Source: CAXSEF01 sp964236535 (GTDB taxonomy: Bacteria > Pseudomonadota > Alphaproteobacteria > Acetobacterales > Acetobacteraceae). Taken from it: a stretch of DNA of 5,510 bases. Both the position numbers and the translations under genes were made by a program. Position 1 is the stretch's first letter. Every line of letters begins with the position of its first letter. Below, in pieces: positions 1 through 5,423 of the stretch. The notes under the pieces were generated by a model. The model worked only from the letters and a program-made list of their open reading frames with translations. It was not told where the DNA came from and did not search any database. Where the stretch lies: assembly GCA_964236535.1 (NCBI GenBank), contig CAXSEF010000147.1, positions 1 through 5,510 on the forward strand, written 5' to 3'.

Positions 1-118
1 GAGGTCGTCAGAAACAAGGAGTGCCATGCCGATCCAACGTCTCAGGCAGGGTTTTGTCCTCAGCTTTAATTCAGCTCTTTGGCATCATGCCCTGCAGGGT
101 GCCGCAACGCCTTTGATG
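1..118. other. Left-edge non-coding stretch, no supported gene
   Basis: No recognisable gene. The base composition is visibly more AT-rich (for example around 60-85) than the coding regions. There is a perfect 10-bp palindrome CCCTGCAGGG at 90-99 and a small stem GGCA-TCA-TGCC at 81-91. A ribosome-binding-like AAGGAG at 17-22 stands 3 nt before the ATG at 26. The reading frame it would open runs through the repeat at 119-171 and then antisense into the methyltransferase gene, so I do not call it a gene. Confidence 0.5.
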
Positions 119-171
119 TGTGGGTCTTGGGGCTCAGCCCCCAAGCGAAGTCCAGACGGCAGAGCCTCTGG
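119..171 (-). repeat. Gene-end palindromic repeat, copy A (downstream of the methyltransferase)
   Basis: A GC-rich hairpin sits at 126-145: arms CTTGGGGCT and AGCCCCCAAG with one extra C in the right arm. On the minus strand, the sense strand of the methyltransferase gene ending at 184, it is preceded by GTCTGGACTTCGC and followed by AAGACCCACAC. The hairpin and the GACCCACAC tail recur at 2171-2196 downstream of the PBP gene. No T-run follows, so a classical intrinsic terminator is not shown. A REP-like or transcript 3'-end element is the best reading. The adjoining CTCTGGTATTGCC (166-178) resembles the right end of the MITE-like element at 2121-2134, which may be a remnant. Confidence 0.65.
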
Positions 172-183
172 TATTGCCTTGTC

Positions 184-807
184 TCAGGCCCGCCCGATCA
201 CCGCCCGCAGCGGGTCGGTGCGTCGCGGCAGGCTCTCGCGGAGCTCGATCGCACCGAAGCCCGACTCCCTGAGATAGAGCGCGACGAGCTGCTGCTGCGC
301 CGCGCCGTCAAGCGCCTGCCATAGGGCGACCGCCTTGGTAGGGAAACAGCGGTTCGAGAAGCTGACCACGACGGGTGCGTTCGCCCGCAGCACGCGGCGC
401 AGCTCGGCGAACACGGCGAGGGGCTGCTGCAGATACTGCACCGAGACGCAGAGGCAGGCGGCGTCCAGGCTGGCGTCTTCAAGGGGCAGCTTCGGGTCGG
501 CGTTAAGATCCTGGATAAAGCGTTCGTTGAGGCGCGGGTTGGCGTCGAGCTCCACGCGGTTCATGCCGTGCCCGATAACCCGGGCATATGCCACGTCATA
601 CGGCAGGTGACTGATCCAGCTGCTCATCAGATCGAGGATCGTGCCGCCGGGCGGGAGGATTTCGCGGTACAGCCGGGTGACGGCGGCGATCGCGTTGTCG
701 TCGATGTGCGCGACCAGGCGCGGCTGGCTGTAGAACATGCTGTCGGGTAAGGAGTCCGCCTTGTGGAACGAGCCGGGCGGCAGGCCGGGGAGGGTGGCGT
801 CTTGCAT
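184..807 (-). CDS. Class I SAM-dependent methyltransferase-like protein (207 aa)
   Basis: Predicted soluble cytoplasmic protein of the Methyltransf_11-like class; substrate unknown. The Rossmann core is visible but atypical. Beta-1 reads ILDLMSSW at about 57-64, where the usual glycine-rich motif I (LDxGxGxG) would be. A GMNRVEL segment (81-87) carries the acidic residue expected after beta-2. QDLNADPKLPLEDASLDAA (99-117) fits the acidic/adenine-contact loop plus motif IV. FAELRRVLRANAPVVVSFSNRCF (133-155) fits the post-motif helix and the beta-5 strand. There is no signal peptide or membrane segment. I chose the ATG at 807 because the N-terminal GSFHKAD segment looks family-conserved. The frame also opens at a TTG (834), and a later ATG (738) would remove that segment. 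No Shine-Dalgarno is visible before 807. The gene is divergent from the radical SAM gene with 38 bp between starts. The methyltransferase fold is fairly secure; that it still methylates anything is inference. Confidence 0.85.
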   Translation of the reverse strand: MQDATLPGLPPGSFHKADSLPDSMFYSQPRLVAHIDDNAIAAVTRLYREILPPGGTILDLMSSWISHLPYDVAYARVIGHGMNRVELDANPRLNERFIQDLNADPKLPLEDASLDAACLCVSVQYLQQPLAVFAELRRVLRANAPVVVSFSNRCFPTKAVALWQALDGAAQQQLVALYLRESGFGAIELRESLPRRTDPLRAVIGRA

Positions 808-845
808 GGCTGGTAGGTGGGCTGGCTGCCACAATATCCAGGGGC

Positions 846-1895
846 ATGACCGAGTTCTCTCCCTGGATGCCGAAGCGGGTGCTGGTGACGCCGTCGGCGC
901 TCGGCTGGGCGCATGGCGCGGTGATGGTGGAGCGTGCCGCGGCGCTCGGCGCCGAGGTGGTGCGGCTGCAGGCGGACCGGCTGAGCGGGCTGCCGGACGC
1001 CTACCGGGATGCGAAGTCGACGCTCGCGGTAATCGTCGCGTCGCCGAGCCGGCGGCGGCTGGAGGCGATTCCGCCCAGCGCGGACTGGCGCTTCGACTTG
1101 GCCGAGGGGTGCCCGGCGCACTGCCAGTACTGCTACCTGGCGGGGTCGCTGGCCGGGCCGCCGATCGTGCGTGCGTATGCCAACCTGCCGGAGATCCTGG
1201 GCGGGCTGGCGGCGGGGCTGGGGCAGGGCACGATTACGTCGCAGTCGCGGGCACGCGCCGCGGAGGGCACGACGTTCGAGTGCTCGTGCTACACCGATCC
1301 GCTCGGCATCGAGCACCTGACCGGGGGGCTCGCCGCCTGCATCGAGCATTTCGGGCGGTGGTCGGCGCCGGTGCAGCTGCGCTTCACCACCAAGTTCGAC
1401 GCGGTGCGGCCGCTACTCGGGCTCGCGCATGGCGGACGCACGCGGGTGCGGTTCTCGGTGAACGCGCGCGGGGCGGAGCGCTACGAGGGCGGTGCGCCGC
1501 GCATGCCGGCGCGGCTCGCGGCGCTGCGGCAGGTGGCGCAGGCGGGGTATCCGGTAGGGATCACCGTGGCGCCGATCCTCGCGGTGCCCGGGTGGGAGCG
1601 CGAATACGAGGAGCTGATGGCGGGGGTGGCGGAGGCGCTCGACGGGGTGGACGGCGCGGACCTGACGGCGGAGCTGATCACCCACCGGTTCACGCCGAAG
1701 TCGAAGGACGTGCTGCGTGGCTGGTACCCAGGCAGCGGGCTTGAGATGGACGAGTCGCAGCGGGCGCGCAAGACGACGAAGTTCGGCTCGGTGAAGTGGG
1801 TGATGCCGCGCGAGCGGATGGCGGAGATGCGCGACGTGGTGGAGCGGGCGGTGGCGCGCTGGCTGCCGGCGGCGCAGGTGCTATATTGGACGTGA
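846..1895 (+). CDS. Spore photoproduct lyase family radical SAM protein (349 aa)
   Basis: Probable radical SAM enzyme of the spore photoproduct lyase (SPL) family. In sporulating Firmicutes SPL reverses the UV thymine dimer 5-thyminyl-5,6-dihydrothymine, using SAM and a [4Fe-4S] cluster. The cluster motif CPAHCQYCYL is seen with C89, C93 and C96 (CxxxCxxC, the SPL spacing). Downstream are FECSCYTDPLGIEHLTGGL (145-163), RFTTKFDAV (179-187), RFSVN (202-206) and HRFTPKSKDVL...WYPGSGLEMDE (280-303), typical of SPL-like proteins. C148 (or C146) is the candidate for the H-donor cysteine (C141 in Bacillus); this is my alignment by eye. The length is near that of Bacillus SPL. The ATG at 846 has only GGGG directly before it, too close for a normal ribosome site; the ATG at 867 is an alternative, but WxPKRV looks family-conserved. 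Nothing here suggests a sporulating host, so the real substrate is uncertain: DNA photolesion repair or another radical reaction. Confidence 0.9.
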   Translation: MTEFSPWMPKRVLVTPSALGWAHGAVMVERAAALGAEVVRLQADRLSGLPDAYRDAKSTLAVIVASPSRRRLEAIPPSADWRFDLAEGCPAHCQYCYLAGSLAGPPIVRAYANLPEILGGLAAGLGQGTITSQSRARAAEGTTFECSCYTDPLGIEHLTGGLAACIEHFGRWSAPVQLRFTTKFDAVRPLLGLAHGGRTRVRFSVNARGAERYEGGAPRMPARLAALRQVAQAGYPVGITVAPILAVPGWEREYEELMAGVAEALDGVDGADLTAELITHRFTPKSKDVLRGWYPGSGLEMDESQRARKTTKFGSVKWVMPRERMAEMRDVVERAVARWLPAAQVLYWT

Positions 1896-1964
1896 GGGAA
1901 GCAGGGCTGGGTTCTTCTTCCGTCCGCATTCCAATGGCCCAAGCGGGGCCGTCGAAATCTTGCG
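1896..1964. other. 3' flank of the radical SAM gene with a small hairpin
   Basis: Non-coding start of the 326-bp gap between the convergent radical SAM and PBP genes. An imperfect hairpin at 1934-1952 has arms GGCCC (1936-1940) and GGGCC (1946-1950), extended by one wobble and one A-T pair. It is not followed by a T-run, so its role as a terminator is only possible. Confidence 0.35.
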
Positions 1965-2008
1965 TGGGCTGCGCCCAGACCCGTCAAAGGCCGCAGGCTT
2001 CTGGAAAC
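1965..2008 (+). repeat. Gene-end palindromic repeat, copy D (downstream of the radical SAM gene)
   Basis: On the plus strand, the sense strand of the upstream gene, it carries CGCCCAGACCCG (1972-1983), then CAAAGG (1985-1990) and CTGGAAAC (2001-2008). Read ungapped, 1972-2008 matches the minus strand of 4153-4117 at 30 of 37 positions (counted by hand). That second copy lies downstream of the flavoprotein gene, on its sense strand. A short stem TGGGC-TGC-GCCCA (1965-1977) overlaps the core. The second hairpin, perfect in copy C, is degenerate here. It is probably a decayed member of a dispersed REP-like family. Confidence 0.65.
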
Positions 2009-2015
2009 GATGTGT

Positions 2016-2132
2016 CTAATACCAAGGCTTTCTGACTAGAACCTATGCCATCGGCGGTCTCAATTAGCAGTGTGGTCCTGCATGGAGGCGACCAGCACGG
2101 CACAGGTCACGGTCAGAAGGCTTTGGTATTAG
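2016..2132. mobile_element. MITE-like element, 117 bp, with 21-bp terminal inverted repeats
   Basis: The left end TAATACCAAGGCTTTCTGAC (2017-2036) is matched in inverted orientation by GTCAGAAGGCTTTGGTATTA (2112-2131) with 18 of 20 positions paired. One more complementary pair outside (C2016/G2132) gives 19 of 21. The 75-bp interior has no credible coding frame. Small size, near-perfect termini and no transposase fit a non-autonomous miniature inverted-repeat element. An obvious target-site duplication is not visible beyond the possible TA within the ends, so the exact boundaries and the parent insertion-sequence family are unresolved. Alternatively, the pair could simply form a long-looped RNA hairpin between two convergent genes. 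Confidence 0.6.
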
Positions 2133-2170
2133 CCTGCCGCACGATGCTCCGTGGTTTACCTCAACGTAGT

Positions 2171-2209
2171 GTGGGTCTAGGGCTCGAGCCCCAGCGGGTC
2201 TGGGCAGAG
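2171..2209 (-). repeat. Gene-end palindromic repeat, copy B (downstream of the PBP gene)
   Basis: A perfect 12-bp palindrome GGGCTCGAGCCC (2180-2191) extends imperfectly to 2177-2194. It adjoins the core CGGGTCTGGGC (2195-2205), which is GCCCAGACCCG on the minus strand. The core ends 16 bp before the PBP stop codon and is in the sense orientation of that gene. The 11-base core is shared exactly with 1973-1983 and 4142-4152. The GTGGGTCT edge at 2171-2178 is shared with copy A at 120-127. There is no T-tract after the stem on the minus strand. Confidence 0.7.
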
Positions 2210-2221
2210 CTCAGCCTTGCC

Positions 2222-4009
2222 TCACGTCGCCCCGCCGATCTGGTGGAACAGCTGCGCCGGCAGGCTTCCGCCGGTCACGCCGCGCATCGGCTGGTCGTTG
2301 TCGTTGCCGAGCCAGACGCCGATCACGGTGCGGCCGACCGCGCCGATGAACCAGGCGTCGCGGCTGTCCTGGGTGGTGCCGGTCTTGCCGGCGACGGCGC
2401 GGCCGGGCAGGGCCGCTGCTCGTCCAGTGCCGCGGCTGACCACCGCCTCCATCATCTGGACCATCTCGCCGGCGTGGTCGGGGTTGATCACCTGGTGGAG
2501 GGCTGGGCGCGGGATGGGGAGCGGCTTGCCGTCGGCCCGCACCTGCTCGATCGCCTGCGGGGTGACCGCGAGGCCGCCGTTCAGTAGGCTGGCGTAAGCG
2601 CCGCACATCTCTAGCAGAGACACCTCGCCGGTGCCCAGCGCCAGCGAGGGGGTGAGCGGCAAGCGCTCGGCGACGCCCAGGCGGTGCGCCACTTCCGCGA
2701 CCGCCTCCGGGCCGCCGGAGCGCAGCAGCAGCCGGACGGCTGCGGTGTTAAGCGATCCGGCCAGCGCATCCTCGAGCGTGACCTCGCCGCGGTAGGGCAG
2801 ATCGAAGTCCGCGGGCGCCCAGGAGCCCAGGCGCAGCGGCGCGTCCAATACGGTATCGTCGGGTCCCTGTCCGTGCTCCAGCGCCGCCAGCCAGACGAAC
2901 GGCTTGAACGCCGAGCCGGGCTGACGGCGGGCGAGCACCGCGCGGTTGTACGGGCTGCGGCGGAAATCGCGTCCGCCGACCATCGCCCGCACCGCGCCGG
3001 TGGCTGCGTCCAGCGCCACGACCGCGCCCTCGCTGGCTCCGGCGCGGGCGCCCGCGGTGTCGAGCAGAGCGTCCAGCCGGGTCTCGGCCAGCGCCTGCAG
3101 CCGCGGGTCCAGGCTGGTGCGCAGCACGGCGTCAGTGCCGGGCGGCACGACGTGCTGCGCCTGCTCGGCGGCCCAGTCGGCGAACCAGCCCCCGGCCGCC
3201 GGGTGCGCAGCGTGGCCGAGCTGGGCGGCAGCCTCTGCTGCCGCGGTATCGGCTTGCGGCTGGGCGAGGACCCCGGTCTCGACCATGGCGGCCAGCACCT
3301 CGCGCATGCGGGCCAGTGCCGCGTCGGGGTCGGCGCGCGGGTTGAAGCGGGACGGCGCCCGCGGCAGGCCGGCCAGCATCGCCGACTGCCACAGGGACAG
3401 GCGGCGCGCCGAGACCCCGAAATAGAGCTGCGACGCTGCGTCCGCCCCCCAGGCGCCGGCACCGAGGTAGACTCGATTGAGCCAGATCTCGAGGATCTCG
3501 GATTTGCTGAAGTGCCGTTCGAGCCATAGCGTCAGCAGCAGCTCCTGCACCTTGCGGCGCAGGGTGCGTGCGTTGCTGAGAAACAAGGTTTTGGCGACCT
3601 GCTGCGTCAGGGTGGAGCCGCCCTGCACCACGCGCCGGTGGACCACGTCGACCAGCAGCGCGCGCGCCATGCCGATCAGGTCGATGCCGCCGTGCTGCCA
3701 GAACCGGCGGTCCTCGACGGCGACCGCCGCCTCGGGCAGGGCGCGCGGGAAGTCGGCCAGGCGCAGCGGCTCGCCCACCAAGTCGCCGAAGCGTGCGATA
3801 ACGTGGCCGCTGCGGTCCTCCAGCGTTAGGCCAGGCCGCCGCACCGCCTCCAGCGCCGCCTCTGGGCGCGGCAGGTCCTGGGCGAACCACAGCAGCATCA
3901 GCGCGACTGCGACGCCGCTCCAGATCGCCGCCAGCAGGGCGACGCGCGCCACGCGCCAGCCGATGCGGCGGGGGGCGGCTGAGGCGGCTCGGACGCGGAG
4001 CGGGATCAC
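2222..4009 (-). CDS. Bifunctional class A penicillin-binding protein, PBP1A-like (595 aa)
   Basis: Inner-membrane peptidoglycan synthase acting in the periplasm: it polymerises lipid II and cross-links stem peptides. The basic N-terminus is followed by one membrane anchor at about 20-43. The GT51 glycosyltransferase domain (about 60-235) has catalytic E99 in EDRRFWQHGGID, GGSTLTQQVAKTLFL (130-144), RKVQELLLTLWLER (152-165, E156 the probable second catalytic Glu) and ILEIWLNRVYLGAGAWG (172-188). The transpeptidase domain (about 325-580) has all three motifs: S366-AF-K369 (nucleophile serine), S419-L-N421 and K542-T-G544. Both activities should be intact. The start is a GTG at 4009 with no clear ribosome site. 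At 595 residues it is shorter than E. coli PBP1A (about 850): the linker between domains is short, no OB-fold-like insert is evident, and the C-terminus ends soon after the transpeptidase fold. It lacks the C-terminal domain expected of PbpC (PBP1C). It is probably its own transcription unit, given the hairpin-filled gap upstream. Confidence 0.95.
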   Translation of the reverse strand: MIPLRVRAASAAPRRIGWRVARVALLAAIWSGVAVALMLLWFAQDLPRPEAALEAVRRPGLTLEDRSGHVIARFGDLVGEPLRLADFPRALPEAAVAVEDRRFWQHGGIDLIGMARALLVDVVHRRVVQGGSTLTQQVAKTLFLSNARTLRRKVQELLLTLWLERHFSKSEILEIWLNRVYLGAGAWGADAASQLYFGVSARRLSLWQSAMLAGLPRAPSRFNPRADPDAALARMREVLAAMVETGVLAQPQADTAAAEAAAQLGHAAHPAAGGWFADWAAEQAQHVVPPGTDAVLRTSLDPRLQALAETRLDALLDTAGARAGASEGAVVALDAATGAVRAMVGGRDFRRSPYNRAVLARRQPGSAFKPFVWLAALEHGQGPDDTVLDAPLRLGSWAPADFDLPYRGEVTLEDALAGSLNTAAVRLLLRSGGPEAVAEVAHRLGVAERLPLTPSLALGTGEVSLLEMCGAYASLLNGGLAVTPQAIEQVRADGKPLPIPRPALHQVINPDHAGEMVQMMEAVVSRGTGRAAALPGRAVAGKTGTTQDSRDAWFIGAVGRTVIGVWLGNDNDQPMRGVTGGSLPAQLFHQIGGAT

Positions 4010-4051
4010 GGCAGCAGCCGTCGGGGAGGTGGGGTCGTCGGGGAAGAAAGG

Positions 4052-4156
4052 CCAGAGGCTCTGCCTCTGGACTCCGCCAAAGGCTCGCCTTTGGAATCTC
4101 TATGCTTAAGGGAAGGGTTTCCAAAGGGCTCTGCCCTTTGCCGGGTCTGGGCGGAG
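4052..4156 (-). repeat. Composite gene-end repeat, copy C: three consecutive hairpins (between flavoprotein and PBP genes)
   Basis: Three palindromes follow each other: CCAGAGGC-TCT-GCCTCTGG (4052-4070), CCAAAGGC-TC-GCCTTTGG (4077-4094) and CAAAGGGC-TCT-GCCCTTTG (4122-4140), each with perfect arms of 8 bp. Then comes the core CGGGTCTGGGC (4142-4152), minus-strand GCCCAGACCCG, about 32 bp past the stop of the flavoprotein gene at 4185. On the plus strand the first two hairpins are joined by CTGGACTCCGC (4067-4077), like CTGGACTTCGC on the minus strand of copy A. The array therefore seems to hold two units facing opposite ways, like a bacterial interspersed mosaic element. Its position between two co-directional genes could end or weaken read-through into the PBP gene, but no T-tract is seen. 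Confidence 0.75.
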
Positions 4157-4184
4157 GGAAAGCCTGGCCTTGCTTGCTTGCCGG

Positions 4185-5423
4185 TCAATGCGCGGCACGC
4201 CGAATCGCGCCTTCGGCCGCGGCGGCACCGGTGCTGAACGAGGCCTGCAGCAGGTAGCCGCCGGTCGGCGCTTCCCAGTCCAGCATTTCGCCGGCAGCGA
4301 ACACCCCCGGCAGCCGGCGCAGCATGAAATCCGCGTCGATCTCCGCGAGCGTGATGCCGCCCGCCGAGGAGATCGCGCGCTCGAGTCCTGCGATGCCGGT
4401 GGCCTGCAGCGGCAGCGATTTGATGGCGCGCGCGAGGGCGGACGCGTGCATCGCCAGCGGCGACGCTCCCGTCGTGGTGGCGGCTTCGTGCAGCAGCCCG
4501 ACGGCCACCGGTGCGAGTCCCTGCCGGCGCAGCACGTTGGACAGCGACTGGCCGCGCCGGGGTGCGGCGAGCGCCGCGGCGAGAGCGGCCTCGTCGAGGT
4601 CGGGCCGCAGGTCGAGCGAGAGCAGGGTGCCGCCGGCCTCGGCCGCGTCGCGTAGGCTGCCGCCCAGCGCGTAGACCGCGCCGCCCTCCAGCCCGGTCCG
4701 GGTGACCACCGCCTCGCCGCGCACCGTCGTCCCGCCGTGGCGCAGCGCGATGCGCTTCAGCGGCGCGCCCTCGTACCGGTCGCGGAACCGCTCCGACCAC
4801 TCGATCGTGACCCCGCAGTTGGCCGGGAGCAGCGGCGCCACCGCGATGCCGCGGGCCTGCAGGATGCCGGTCCAGTGCCCGTCGGCGCCGAGCCGCGGCC
4901 AGGAGGCGCCGCCCAGTGTGAGGATGGTGGCCTCGCTCGCGGGGTGGCTTGCGGCGCCGGCGGGCGAGTCGAACGCCAGCGACCCGTCGGGGTGCCACCC
5001 GGTCCAGCGGTGGCGCAGCCGGAGTGCGACCCCGGCGCCGTCGAGTTCGCGCAGCCAGGCGCGCAGCAGCGGCGCCGCCTTGAGCGCCACCGGGAACACC
5101 CGGCCGCTGCTGCCCACGAAGGTCGGCTGGCCGAGCCGGTGGCACCAGGCGCGCAGGGCCTCGGGCGCGAACCCGGCGATCGCCGGTGCCAGCACGTCGC
5201 GGGCCGCGCCGTAGCGGCCGAGCAGCTGGGCGAGCGGTTCGGAGTGGGTCAGGTTCAGCCCGCCTTTGCCGGCGATGAGCAGCCTGCGGGCCGGGGTCGG
5301 CATGCGCTCGAACACCGTCACCCGCCAGCCCGCGGCGGCGAGCCGGGTTGCTGCCATCAGGCCCGCGGGGCCGGCGCCGATCACCGTGGCGCTGCGGGCG
5401 GTGCTGTCCATGATGGGCGACAC
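4185..5423 (-). CDS. HI0933/BaiN-like FAD-dependent flavoprotein (412 aa), function unknown
   Basis: Predicted soluble flavoprotein of the HI0933-like (YhiN/BaiN) group, and within it the subfamily that I recall as TIGR03862 (PP_4765 family). Reaction and substrate are not established. The dinucleotide-binding fold is clear: VIGAGPAGLMAA gives G16-x-G18-x-x-G21, and E39 in VFER is the expected ribose-binding acid. AGKGGLNLTHSEP (51-63) is the family signature in place of the GGGRCNxTN segment of YhiN. The C-terminal second FAD-contact region reads LPGVFAAGEMLDWEAPTGGY (372-391), followed by a helix rich in Ala and Gly. The central part (about 180-340) should be the substrate/cap region. No membrane segment or signal peptide. 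The frame starts at GTG 5423 with a weak GGTG four nt upstream. The ATG at 5411 is equally possible and would drop four residues; neither start has a strong ribosome site. The PBP gene lies 175 bp downstream on the same strand, behind the hairpins at 4052-4140. Confidence 0.9.
   Translation of the reverse strand: MSPIMDSTARSATVIGAGPAGLMAATRLAAAGWRVTVFERMPTPARRLLIAGKGGLNLTHSEPLAQLLGRYGAARDVLAPAIAGFAPEALRAWCHRLGQPTFVGSSGRVFPVALKAAPLLRAWLRELDGAGVALRLRHRWTGWHPDGSLAFDSPAGAASHPASEATILTLGGASWPRLGADGHWTGILQARGIAVAPLLPANCGVTIEWSERFRDRYEGAPLKRIALRHGGTTVRGEAVVTRTGLEGGAVYALGGSLRDAAEAGGTLLSLDLRPDLDEAALAAALAAPRRGQSLSNVLRRQGLAPVAVGLLHEAATTTGASPLAMHASALARAIKSLPLQATGIAGLERAISSAGGITLAEIDADFMLRRLPGVFAAGEMLDWEAPTGGYLLQASFSTGAAAAEGAIRRAAH

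Noticed and set aside
737..1744. Long plus-strand reading frame (335 codons) overlapping the radical SAM gene
   Set aside because: Extreme Gly/Ala/Arg composition with no motif, out of frame with a clearly recognisable radical SAM protein. A typical GC-rich shadow frame.
2045..2587. Plus-strand frame (180 codons) starting inside the MITE-like element and running antisense into the PBP gene
   Set aside because: No ribosome site, no recognisable motif, antisense to a secure gene.
3132..4124. Minus-strand reading frame (330 codons) over the PBP 5' half and the hairpin array
   Set aside because: Low-complexity Arg/Pro/Ala translation, out of frame with the GT51 domain, and its start runs through the palindromic repeats.
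4052..4140. CRISPR-like reading of the three consecutive palindromes
   Set aside because: The arms differ from one another, spacers are unequal and short (6 and 27 bp), and no direct repeat unit recurs.
4122..4140. Intrinsic (Rho-independent) terminator for the flavoprotein gene
   Set aside because: The stem is strong, but on the minus strand it is followed by GGAAACCC and not a T-run. Kept as a repeat with a possible 3'-end role.
4006..5145. Long minus-strand reading frame (379 codons) within the flavoprotein gene
   Set aside because: Almost entirely Arg/Ala/Gly/Pro, no domain, and shifted against the intact flavoprotein frame on the same strand.
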